Of a stretch of 64,000 bases of DNA, positions 23,415 through 33,600 are shown piece after piece (position 1 is the stretch's first letter; each line of letters begins with the position of its first letter). The translations under genes were made by a program, and so were the position numbers. Source of the DNA: Canna indica (lineage: Eukaryota; Streptophyta; Magnoliopsida; Zingiberales; Cannaceae); the NCBI GenBank assembly GCA_034359265.1, contig CP136893.1, positions 28,280,001-28,344,000 of the forward strand, written 5' to 3'. Below the pieces are notes generated by a model, which was not told the DNA's origin, made no database searches, and saw nothing but the letters and a program-made list of their open reading frames with translations.

Positions 23415-25097
23415 CACTACAACAAACCATGCATGTTTTGACGTCAAAATAAGAAGGTATTTCGACGCCGACAACCGTCAAAATTAGCGTATTGACGTAA
23501 AAAAAATGACGAAAACAAGTGAAAAACAACGAGCACTGAAACTAATATTTCGACATCTATTTAGACGTCGAAATGTTTAACATATCGACGCCTGCTGATA
23601 GACGTCAGCAGACGTCGATATGAATGCAATGACTTAAAAAAAAATTGCATATCAACTTCTTAACAGACATCGATATGCAAATAAAATATAAATTTTGTTT
23701 TGCATATCAACGTCTTCACAGACGTCGATATGTAAATAAAATATATTTAAAAAAATTGAAGCCGCCGCTTTCGCACCGCTGCGGAACCCAGGTGGCGGGC
23801 GGGATCCTTGGCGAGGAGGCACTCGGTGAGGTCAGTGAGCGCGCAGCGGTTCCCCGCGAACTCCGGCGACTGGGAGAGCATGTTGTGGAATGTCTCCTTG
23901 CGGTTTTGCCCCTTGAATGGCATCCGGCCGTAGGACATCTCGTAGGCGAGCACTCTGAGGGCCCACCAGTCGACGGCCAAGCCATGCCCCTCCCCGCGCA
24001 CCACCTCCAGCGACACGTACTCCTTCGTCCCCATGAACGAGAACGATCGGTCCCCTCCCGCGGGGGGCAGGAGAAGCTGGGGCGGCGGTGGCTCACGGGG
24101 GAGACCCTGGCAGGCCGAGCCTTCTTGAGGTGGTAATGGTAGTGGTGGTCGGCCTCGACGGGCGAAGCTGCCCTACCGAAGGCGAAGATGCGGGTGAGGT
24201 GGCGGCAGTGGTGGCGGCGGGAGCGACTGTCGTGCGGGTGCGGAGGAACGGGACTGGCGGAGGACGAGGCGGAGGAGGGCGAGGTTGTGGAGGGGGGAAG
24301 GTGGCGGGAGAGGTCGAAGTCGTTGAGGGTGACGTGGCCGGACAACTGGAGGAGGATATTCTCCGGCTTGAGGTCGCGGTAGGCGACGCGGAGAGAATGG
24401 AGGTGGCCGAGGACATCGACGAGTTCGGAGAGGTAGAAGCGGATGACGGCGGGCGAGAATGCAGCGTCAGGGGAGAGGGAGTGGCGGAGGGCGTGGAGGT
24501 CGACGCCGGGGCAGAAGGGGATAGCCCACGCGAGCAGCTCCCGCGCGCGTCTCCACCGACCCTAGAAGCAACGACAGGAAGGGGTGACTAGGGCCGTCGC
24601 CGGCCGCGGAGGTGTGGCAGAAGAAGAAGAAGTGAAAAATGAAGTGAAGAAAGAAATATAATTAAATATATAAATATAATAATTTATTCTTAAAAAAAAG
24701 GAGTAGGAGGAGGCGGGAAATCTCTTGCCTTCTGCCTGGGCGAGCGTGCGTGCCACGCTCGCTCGCCCGCTTACCCACGCCGAACGTCGAATTTTTTCGA
24801 CGTCCAAGAAGACGTTGAATTTTTTCGACGTCCGAGAAGACGTCGAAATTTTTCGACGTCTGTTGTCAGAGGTTAAAATTTTTTGACGTCGGTAGGCATC
24901 GAAATATTTCGGCCAAAGATTTTAACACTTTAGACGTCGAAAAATTTCGACGTCTGAGAACAGACGTCAACAAATTTTGACGCCTGTTCTCAGGCTTCAA
25001 AATTTATCGTATTAAAATATTTTAATTACTTTACATTTTGACGCTTATAGAAAGGGTCAAAAATTTAAAGTCAATATATAAGGATTTTGTTGCAGTG
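23415..25097. mobile_element. Pack-CACTA, 1.68 kb, carrying a kinase fragment
   Basis: Ends are CACTACAACAAACC and TTTTGTTGCAGTG, with a perfect TSD ACA (23412-23414 and 25098-25100). Subterminal zones (23440-23735 and 24775-25075) repeat the palindromic motif GACGTCGAAA/TTTCGACGTC. The GC-rich centre (23755-24620) is a captured piece of a host protein kinase gene on the minus strand. There is no transposase, so it must rely on another element to move. Confidence 0.9.
23747..24562 (-). pseudogene. Captured AGC-VIII protein kinase fragment (UNICORN-like)
   Basis: Minus strand. It covers kinase subdomains V to [22 protein letters not shown], then the catalytic loop [11 protein letters not shown] (about 24396-24365), then DFDLSRHL (about 24322-24300). 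DFD in place of DFG is the hallmark of plant AGC-VIII kinases. Next come [17 protein letters not shown] and an activation segment with [17 protein letters not shown], followed by [13 protein letters not shown] and [16 protein letters not shown] one-base frame change near 24050 separates the two halves. The N-lobe (glycine loop, VAIK lysine) is absent. The intact homologues are cytoplasmic Ser/Thr kinases; this copy is dead. GC content is far above its neighbours, as expected for a captured exon. Confidence 0.88.
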
Positions 25098-25725
25098 ACA
25101 GGCAAAAAGGGGTATTATGTACTTTTAATGTAACAAGCCCAAATATATGAAGCAAGATTGTCCACTACTCAAGATCGCCTCCTCATCATTATTTTTGAAG
25201 AACAATAAAAGAAAGAAAAAGAAAAACGATCTAATGGTTTCTTGGGATGAGAGTGAGTTATAATCTTCTAGTGGGGAAGAAAGCCAAGAAGAAATCACCA
25301 ACCTTTGTTTCATGGCAAAGGATAATGATGTACCCACTTTTACTATAGGTGATAATGTTTATACCCAAGAAGAATTAGAAAAAGAATTTGAGCATGTGTA
25401 CGAAGAATTCACTGTTTTAGAAAAAGATTTAAACAACTTAAAAAGGAAAATAAAATTTTAGAATAAGAAAATGATGACTTATTGCTTTCTTGTAGTGATT
25501 TAAAGAAGAAAGTTGGATTTTTTGAAAATGATAAAATAAATTAGAAAATATAAATATAAATATATAAAATTTTAATGACTCGTTGAAAATTGAAAGTGCC
25601 TCGTTATGCTCACAAATTAAAATTTTAAATATTGGTATGCTATCTTTGAAAAATGAGTTATTTTCCTTAAATGATAAAATGAAAATTCTTCAAAAACTTA
25701 CTTCTAAGAATACTCATGTTTACCA
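25098..25725 (+). pseudogene. Copia gag, piece 3 (first zinc knuckle and acidic/coiled region)
   Basis: It encodes a zinc-knuckle remnant CNKPKYMKQDC in which the histidine is replaced by tyrosine. The acidic SWDESE...SSSGEESQEE and NLCFMAKDND follow, then a coiled-coil stretch EELEKEFEHVYEEF. This order is typical of SIRE/Tork-like Copia gag proteins. Stop codons are present. It is cut at 25725 by the three-LTR Copia element. Bases 25342-25725 are duplicated at 32491-32874. Confidence 0.8.
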
Positions 25726-26204
25726 TGTTAGAATATTTTTTAAATATTCTATATTTTCATTTTTCATATGTGGGCTACAATCAATTGTAATATTTTGATT
25801 TAATAAAAGCGGGTTTGATCTTATGATCCATTATTGAGATGCCTGTTAGCTCATGTGATCTTGATCCATGTGATTCGAGCTTGAAACACTTAACCATGAT
25901 TGGTGTGATTAATCAAGTGTAGGCCCGATTAATGAAGTCCGTGATGGACGGGCCCATATAATCAGTTATAAATAGAGGCTAGGTCCCCTCTATACACCGT
26001 GTGGAAAAACCCTAGCTCATAGTTGCTTTCCCCATCACAAGCAGAGCATTTGAGACGGTGTTGTGGAGGAAGACCCGACTTTCCTTGGAGATCCAGAAGT
26101 TTATTCCACTGCAAATATGTCGTCATCAAGTAAGATCTTATCTTACTAATTTATTTATGATATTCTTATATTCATGAAATACTTGATTAAAGATTTGTCT
26201 TACA
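25726..26204 (+). repeat. LTR1 (5' LTR) of the Copia element
   Basis: 479 bp, TG...CA. A TATA-like TATAAATAGAG lies at about 25969-25979, followed by 'CCCCTCTATACACCG' as a likely start region. TSD TACCA precedes it. A primer-binding site follows at 26207. Confidence 0.93.
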
Positions 26205-26206
26205 AT

Positions 26207-26218
26207 TGGTATCAGAGC
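26207..26218 (+). promoter_or_regulatory. Primer-binding site (initiator-Met tRNA)
   Basis: TGGTATCAGAGC, two bases after LTR1, complementary to the 3' end of plant initiator tRNA-Met. An identical copy follows LTR2 at 30953-30964, but none follows LTR3, where the TSD TACCA comes directly. Confidence 0.9.
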
Positions 26219-26589
26219 AAATTTTTCATGAATTTAAGAATTCGTTTATGATAATTATGGGATGATTTTAATACGATGAATAATCTATTTAAATTTTGAT
26301 TCATCGTTTTTTATATTAAAATCAATTTTTCTGTTTGGATTAATTTATTATCCTCTGGATATTATATATTTTTGATGAATCATATTTTTATCCGTTGGTT
26401 CTCTCCCTGCTGTGCTTCAAAGGATAAGCGAAAGAAAATATGATTTTTCCGGTATATGATTGTTGATTACCTATTATTTTAGGAAATATACCCGCTGAGG
26501 TTTTGATCGAAATCATATATGCTATTTTTAATCGGAAAATACCATGCTGTTGTTTTGATCTAAATATCTCATACTTTCTCCATATTTTT

Positions 26590-27190
26590 TTTTTATCGTT
26601 GTTTGCTCGGTTTTCTCGGGTGCTCTCAGCTTTTCGCCTCGGGACGCGAAAGCCTTTGGCCTTGGTGTGTGCCCCCCAGGCGCTCGCGTCAGCGAGCTGT
26701 CTCGCCTCGATGCGAGTACCAATAGCGCTCCCGAGTCTCGTCTCTGACGAGAGCGGCTTGGCGAGCGTGTCTATCTCATTTGCCTGTGCATCTTCCTGAG
26801 TGCACGTTGTTTCTGCTCGCCGCCTTTGCTGCGGGATGAGATTTTTTTATATTTCCGTTGTGACGTCGTTCGCCTAGGCAAGAGCACCTCAGATTCTGCC
26901 ATACCGCACATGGCAAGCGAGGCTCACGAGGCATGCATCGCTCACGTCATGCCTCGCCCGCGCGTGGTAGGCGCCGCTCGCAAGGCATGCACGCCCGTGT
27001 CTTGCCGCGCGACGCGTACAGGGTGGCCTCGCGACACGAGCTAGAGCCGCCGCTCTACATGCGACAAGCGAGTGTGTCGTGCGCAGCCTGGGGCGTGCCC
27101 TAATGGGCACTGGGCCCAGCGGGCTGAGCGAGCCTAGCCACTCGGACTTGCCGAGTAGGCCGAGAGGGCTCAATGAATCTTGGCCCTGTA
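26590..27190 (+). other. GC-rich leader block of the Copia element
   Basis: A sharp GC-rich island in otherwise AT-rich DNA, made of short palindromes such as TCTCGTCTCTGACGAGAG and many GCTCGC/GCGAGC words. Open frames of 60-118 codons exist on both strands but resemble nothing known. They are conserved between the two copies only because the copies are recent. The second copy spans about 31336-31930. Confidence 0.6.
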
Positions 27191-27214
27191 CATTTTTTTT
27201 ATATATAATTAAAA

Positions 27215-27625
27215 TCGATTCAGCATATTTAATTAGTCGGTTCATTATTCTGATTCATTTTGATTTTTTAAACCGGTTCTAGGTTAAATTAATTTGGTTC
27301 AAGCTTATTTGACGCTGGTTCAATTCTGTTTAAATTCGGTTCATTGTTGAAATTAATCTGGTTCATCCCAATTCGGTCCGGTTCAGCATAATTTCATTTG
27401 GTTCATAAGCCGATTCAACCCTATTTTACAGGTTCAGCATAATTCTCATCGGTTCAATTCAATTTTCAATCGGTTCATCAAATTTCTTGATTGATTCAAT
27501 TTAGTTTTTATCGGTTCAATTTAAATTATGTTTGGTTCAGCTCAATTACATTTAGTTCATGCTTAATTGATCCTTCTATGATTGGTTCAATTTTGATTCA
27601 ATGTAATTTTGATTGATTCACTATA
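27215..27625 (+). repeat. Degenerate GGTTCA-rich array
   Basis: The word (C/T)GGTTCA or GATTCA recurs about every 15-25 bp, with AATT-rich spacers, for roughly 400 bp. The second copy is at about 31961-32370. It is non-coding; its function is unknown. Confidence 0.7.
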
Positions 27626-27629
27626 TTTT

Positions 27630-29570
27630 TGACCAATTTATTTTAGAATTAGATCATAACATGAAATTTTGAATACAACGTTATTGTCTATCCACTCATG
27701 AGCCTATATGATTGTAGCATAGATTAATTTACCATGCTAATTTTGCTCATATGTTATAATTGACCTTAATATTTTATTATTGTCAATTTTGTTGTCATTA
27801 TCATGGTACATATGTTGTACGTAGAAATATGGCTAATTAATTTATGTTATTTTTCTATATGTTGATGTTGACACAATTATTTACTTTTTTTAATTCATGC
27901 AAATTTTATGAATGTCAATTTATTATTGTACTTCATGACATATTTTGCTTCATGTGGGGGCTTGATTTATTATTGATAAATTATTTTATCATTGTATTTC
28001 ATGATATGCTATATTTTACTTCATGCATAGCTGATATAATGCACATGATAGTATATTGCTTATTTTAATACATATTGGATGTATTTGGACCCAGTAATAT
28101 TTGTGGGTCATTTTTCTAAATAAAAATATTATTCATGAAAATGCTTTTACAATATTTAAATTGTGTTGGAATTCTTTCTCATTGTATTTAATTTTTGGGA
28201 GCCTTGTGTATTTATGGATTAGACTTTTGATCCCAATATGTGTCATGTGATTTATCATATTAAATATCATGCTATAATTGATCACGTGATTATTGTCGTC
28301 GATTTTATTATATTGCAGTATTTTAAATTTTTAATGTGACTGCAAAATCTTTCATATCTTATGCTGGAACTGAACTAGGCTATTGGATCTTGAATATGGA
28401 CCTAATGCTATTAATGGTCCTTCTCCAATTTTTCAGTCTGCTGCTTATAAAAGTTCTGCGCATAATAAATAGATTTATTTTTCTGCTTAATTTAGGCATA
28501 ATGCAGCATTATTATCTTGATATTATAAAAATACTGCATAATTGACACAGTATAGCTGATTTGTTATCATAATTTTATCAGCATGATTCGTTTCATGATT
28601 CTTTATTGCAAATTTTATTGTCATGATTCAAATTTTGCTACATTTAGCTTGATGTAGAATACATGTGATTTATTATTTACGTGATAATATTATTATTCAT
28701 TTTATGTTATGTGGATTACTTAAAATATTAATTCATTATTGTAAATAATGCTGCCAATTTTTTATATATATTTGAAACCTAATATAGCTACAATTAGGTG
28801 GGGATATTGGCATAATTTACAACCACATAAACATAAATAATAATTTGAAATTGTCATTGATTTAAATTCATTATTAATCATGGTACTTTATTCTTGTACC
28901 AATTTTGCAATATATATTGGATTTGAATATTTGACATGTGGGCAATTGATTCTTGATGAGTTTTTTCACTAGTTATTATTTGTAATTACCACCAAAGTGG
29001 GATTACTTATAATGAGTGGTGTATTTTCTCATCATATGAGGAATACTGAAGATTAATTCATTTAATAGTTTTTTCCCAAAGGATGATTATTGGATGTTTT
29101 AATTGGAAGTTTTGTAATGGAGTTAGAAGAATGTGCATTGGTCTAAAATCTGTCTGCCCAAAGGTGATAGGTTTTCGAAAATCAGTGTCTCATTATTTAA
29201 CTCATCGAGGCTTTATTTCGTGATTGCATGTTCTGCCCAAAGGTGAATATGTAATATTTGGTTAGCCTCAATTTCAATTTTATTATATACCCTATAATTT
29301 AATCTAACACATTCTAATTATATTGTGATGAAGTTATTAGAGTGTGCGTTGGTCTAGAAAATCTATCTGCCTAAAGGGGACATGTTCTTGAAAACTAATG
29401 TAGTCTCATTGATTAACTGATTCATAAATCGATCACTTGTTGATAAGATAGCGACACTAATAGGATGTGAAGAAAATAATTGATTAATATATAAATGTGA
29501 AGGTCAGTGGGAGGAAAATATTTTTTCTATTAGTAACTAGCTGAATATCAAGCTACCTGACCTAAAAATA
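27630..29570 (+). other. AT-rich internal region of the Copia element, no gene
   Basis: Polymerase domains are absent. The phrase 'CTGCCCAAAGGTGA' or close variants recurs near 29155, 29230 and 29355, each near 'GTGCRTTGGTCTA'. This is a loose repeat that may be left from an expanded untranslated or deleted coding region. Confidence 0.5.
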
Positions 29571-29582
29571 TTAATATATGAC

Positions 29583-29794
29583 TTCACATTGTAGATCTCA
29601 TTACAAGACTCCATACATTTAGAATCAAATTTTTGACTGTTAGAGATCTTGTAAAGAAAGAAGATATTTTAGTTGAACACATAGAGACAGATCTGATGCT
29701 TGCTGATCCCTTAACCAAGGGACTCAGACCCATAGTCTTTAAAAGACATGTTGAAAATATGGGCATTTTGAGTTCTTTTGATGTGCTTGGTTAG
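29583..29794 (+). pseudogene. Copia RNase H C-terminal remnant
   Basis: A single frame reads LTVRDLVKKEDILVEHIETD, then LMLADPLTKGLRPIVFKRHV and ENMGILSSFDVLG-stop. This is the end of a Copia polyprotein (the 'ADPLTKGL...HVENMG' signature of the RNase H tail). Integrase, reverse transcriptase and most of RNase H are missing. The remnant shows that the family derives from an autonomous Copia by deletion of about 4 kb. Confidence 0.88.
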
Positions 29795-30458
29795 TGGGAG
29801 TTATTTTTCCTTTTGTTTTGAGCACTTTGATACATGATTGTTAGGTTTATGTTACTGCATATTCAATAATAAACTCTTTTTCCTTTGAGATCGTATTGTC
29901 ATATTTAATATATGTGTTCAATAATTATTTAAGACTCGGTATCATTTGAATCAGAATGTCTCTTGATTGATACCATATTTAAGTCTAGAGACATCATATT
30001 TTTTGTTTAAAGGCTCGGTGTCATGTGAATCATGTTGCCCATTGATTGATGCCAATTTTGAGTCTAGGGACTTGATGGTTTTTTTAAAAAACCATACGCT
30101 TTCTCCTGCCGAAAGGTATATCTAGAAGAGAAAGTATGAGGACTGACAATGAAAATAACACTGTTCTTATCGGATCATTTTAAGTGTTATTTTCATGCTA
30201 CACTCCACACCAATGACAATTGTTAGCAATGTCAGTGGTATTCGTGACCATGGAAAGTCTTATGTCCAGTATTGTCATGTTGGCTGCCATGATTCGATAT
30301 CATTGGTTGTTGATATGAGTCATAATAAGTGTTGCATCTTGGATCATTTTTATTTTATTTATTTATTTTGTGGCCACATTTTTAAAAAAAATATGTGATT
30401 AAACCCGAGTGTCGTTTTTTAAATTTTTTCAAAAATAAAATTTTACAATTGATCTTGC

Positions 30459-30471
30459 CCAAGTGGGAGAA
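30459..30471 (+). promoter_or_regulatory. Polypurine tract
   Basis: AAGTGGGAGAA lies directly before LTR2, the normal plus-strand priming site. No equivalent precedes LTR3, where duplicated host flank is found instead. Confidence 0.85.
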
Positions 30472-30950
30472 TGTTAGAATATTTTTTAAATATTCTATAT
30501 TTTCATTTTTCATATGTGGGCTACAATCAATTGTAATATTTTGATTTAATAAAAGCGGGTTTGATCTTATGATCCATTATTGAGATGCCTGTTAGCTCAT
30601 GTGATCTTGATCCATGTGATTCGAGCTTGAAACACTTAACCATGATTGGTGTGATTAATCAAGTGTAGGCCCGATTAATGAAGTCCGTGATGGATGGGCC
30701 CATATAATCAGTTATAAATAGAGGCTAGGTCCCCTCTATACACCGTGTGGAAAAACCCTAGCTCATAGTTGCTTTCCCCATCACAAGCAGAGCATTTGAG
30801 ACGGTGTTGTGGAGGAAGACTCGACTTTCCTTGGAGATCCAGAAGTTTATTCCGCTGCAAATATGTCGTCATCAAGTAAGATCTTATCTTACTAATTTAT
30901 TTATGATATTCTTATATTCATGAAATACTTGATTAAAGATTTGTCTTACA
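30472..30950 (+). repeat. LTR2 of the Copia element
   Basis: 479 bp, preceded by the polypurine tract and followed by a primer-binding site. It therefore serves both as the 3' LTR of the first unit and the 5' LTR of the second. Confidence 0.93.
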
Positions 30951-32490
30951 ATTGGTATCAGAGCAAATTTTTCATGAATTTAAGAATTCGTTTATGATAA
31001 TTATGGGATGATTTTAATACGATGAATAATCTATTTAAATTTTGATTCATCGTTTTTTATATTAAAATCAATTTTTCTGTTTGGATTAATTTATTATCCT
31101 CTGGATATTATATATTTTTGATGAATCATATTTTTATCCGTTGGTTCTCTCCCTGCTGTGCTTCAAAGGATAAGCGAAAGAAAATATGATTTTTCCGGTA
31201 TATGATTGTTGATTACCTATTATTTTAGGAAATATACCCGCTGAGGTTTTGATCGAAATCATATATGCTGTTTTTAATCGGAAAATACCATGCTGTTGTT
31301 TTGATCTAAATATCTCGTACTTTCTCCATATTTTTTTTTTATCGTTGTTTGCTCGGTTTTCTCGGGTGCTCTCAGCTTTTCGCCTCGGGACGCGAAAGCC
31401 TTTGGCCTTGGTGTGTGCCCCCCAGGCGCTCGCGTCAGCGAGCTGTCTCGCCTCGATGCGAGTACCAATAGCGCTCCCGAGTCTCGTCTCTGACGAGAGC
31501 GGCTTGGCGAGCGTGTCTATCTCATTTGCCTGTGCATCTTCCTGAGTGCGCGTTGTTTCTGCTCGCCGCCTTTGCTGCGGGATGAGATTTTTTTTTATTT
31601 CCGTTGTGACGTCATTCGCCTAGGCAAGCGCACCTCAGATTCTGCCATACCGCACATGGCAAGCGAGGCTCACGAGGCATGCATCGCTCACGTCATGCCT
31701 CGCCCGCGCGTGGTAGGCGCCGCTCGCAAGGCATGCACGCCCGTGTCTTGCCGCGCGGCGCGTACAGGGTGGCCTCGCGACACGAGCTAGAGCCGCCGCT
31801 CTGCATGCGACAAGCGAGTGTGTCGTGCGCAGCCTGGGGCGTGCCCTAATGGGCACTGGGCCCAGCGGGCTGAGCGAGCCTAGCCACTCGGACTTGCCGA
31901 GTAGGCCAAGAGGGCTCAATGAATCTTGGCCCTGTACATTTTTTTTTTATATAATTAAAATCGATTCAGCATATTTAATTAGTCGGTTCATTATTCTGAT
32001 TCATTTTGATTTTTTAAACCGGTTCTAGGTTAAATTAATTTGGTTCAAGCTTATTTGACGCTGGTTCAATTCTGTTTAAATTCGGTTCATTGTTGAAATT
32101 AATCTGGTTCATCCCAATTCGGTCCGGTTCAGCATAATTTCATTTGGTTCATAAGCCGATTCAACCCTATTTTACAGGTTCAGCATAATTCTCACCGGTT
32201 CAATTCAATTTTCAATCGGTTCATCAAATTTCTTGATTGATTCAATTTAGTTTTTATCGGTTCAATTTAAATTATGTTTGGTTCAGCTCAATTACATTTA
32301 GTTCATGCTTAATTGATCCTTCTATGATTGGTTCAATTTTGATTCAATGTAATTTTGATTGATTCACTATATTTTTGACCAATTTATTTTAGAATTAGAT
32401 CATAACATGAAATTTTGAATACAACGTTATTGTCTATCCACTCATGAGCCTATATGATTGTAGCATAGATTAATTTACCATGCTAATTTT
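30951..32490 (+). other. Second copy of the 5' internal region, truncated
   Basis: Almost identical to 26205-27744 (a few substitutions, and small length changes in T-runs). It ends at 32487-32490 in TTTT, a 4 bp microhomology with the flank sequence at 25338-25341. Confidence 0.9.
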
Positions 32491-32874
32491 ACTATAGGTG
32501 ATAATGTTTATACCCAAGAAGAATTAGAAAAAGAATTTGAGCATGTGTACGAAGAATTCACTGTTTTAGAAAAAGATTTAAACAACTTAAAAAGGAAAAT
32601 AAAATTTTAGAATAAGAAAATGATGACTTATTGCTTTCTTGTAGTGATTTAAAGAAGAAAGTTGAATTTTTTGAAAATGATAAAATAAATTAGAAAATAT
32701 AAATATAAATATATAAAATTTTAATGACTCGTTGAAAATTGAAAGTGCCTCGTTATGCTCACAAATTAAAATTTTAAATATTGGTATGCTATCTTTGAAA
32801 AATGAGTTATTTTCCTTAAATGATAAAATGAAAATTCTTCAAAAACTTACTTCTAAGAATACTCATGTTTACCA
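32491..32874 (+). other. Duplicated host flank (Copia gag piece 3)
   Basis: Exact-length copy (384 bp) of 25342-25725, with one difference seen (G at 25515 versus A). It belongs to the older Copia gag and includes the TSD TACCA before LTR3. It is not part of the inserted element. Confidence 0.9.
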
Positions 32875-33353
32875 TGTTAGAATATTTTTTAAATATTCTA
32901 TATTTTCATTTTTCATATGTGGGCTACAATCAATTGTAATATTTTGATTTAATAAAAGCGGGTTTGATCTTATGATCCATTATTGAGATGCCTGTTAGCT
33001 CATGTGATCTTGATCCATGTGATTCGAGCTTGAAACACTTAACCATGATTGGTGTGATTAATCAAGTGTAGGCCCGATTAATGAAGTCCGTGATGGACGG
33101 GCCCATATAATCAGTTATAAATAGAGGCTAGGTCCCCTCTATACACCGTGTGGAAAAACCCTAGCTCATAGTTGCTTTCCCCATCACAAGCAGAGCATTT
33201 GAGACGGTGTTGTGGAGGAAGACCTGGCTTTCCTTGGAGATCCAGAAGTTTATTCCGCTGCAAATATGTCGTCATCAAGTAAGATCTTATCTTACTAATT
33301 TATTTATGATATTCTTATATTCATGAAATACTTGATTAAAGATTTGTCTTACA
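32875..33353 (+). repeat. LTR3 of the Copia element
   Basis: 479 bp, flanked by TACCA on both sides (32870-32874 and 33354-33358). Taken alone it looks like a solo LTR at the original insertion site. Confidence 0.93.
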
Positions 33354-33600
33354 TACCATGCTAAAGTATCTTCTCATGCTCATTCTCATTTTTATTTCCA
33401 CTCTCATGCATCCACTAAATTCAAGGGTTACTGTTTTTGTTGTGGTTTGAATGAAAATATGATTAGGGATTGTCTATTGAAAAGGAACTCTAATGTTGGA
33501 TTTGTATGGGTTCCAAAAATTTCTAATCCCAAGGACCCAAAGTATTTTGGATACCAAAACTCTCATTCTCAAATGTAGGGAGAGTCACTTCTCTTGGTTG
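33354..33600 (+). pseudogene. Copia gag, piece 4 (second zinc knuckle)
   Basis: It resumes the interrupted gag: FKGYCFCCGLNENMIRDC, a C-x2-C-x4-x-x4-C knuckle with the histidine changed. VWVPKISNPKDPKYFGYQ follows, the usual '(I/V)WVPK' linker after gag in this Copia group. No protease, integrase or reverse transcriptase follows. Confidence 0.8.

Larger units (their letters stand above)
25726..33353 (+). mobile_element. Young Copia element with three LTRs (tandem/recombinant)
   Basis: Structure: LTR1, full internal region (26205-30471), LTR2, first about 1540 bp of a second internal region (30951-32490), then a 384 bp copy of the host flank (32491-32874) and LTR3. All LTRs are 479 bp, begin TGTTAGAATATT and end GTCTTACA. 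The outermost 5 bp flanks are both TACCA (25721-25725 and 33354-33358), the TSD of the original insertion. The LTRs differ by about three to four substitutions, so insertion was recent. Coding is nearly absent: only an RNase H tail survives. This is a non-autonomous Copia derivative, present in a rearranged state. Confidence 0.92.

Noticed and set aside
24088..24591. Long plus-strand frame rich in Gly, Val and Glu opposite the kinase
   Set aside because: Antisense shadow of the GC-rich captured kinase exon; the minus strand has the recognisable domain.
26503..27245. Frames conserved between 26503-27282 and 31249-32028
   Set aside because: Conservation only reflects the recent duplication of the Copia internal region; no known domain and frames exist on both strands.
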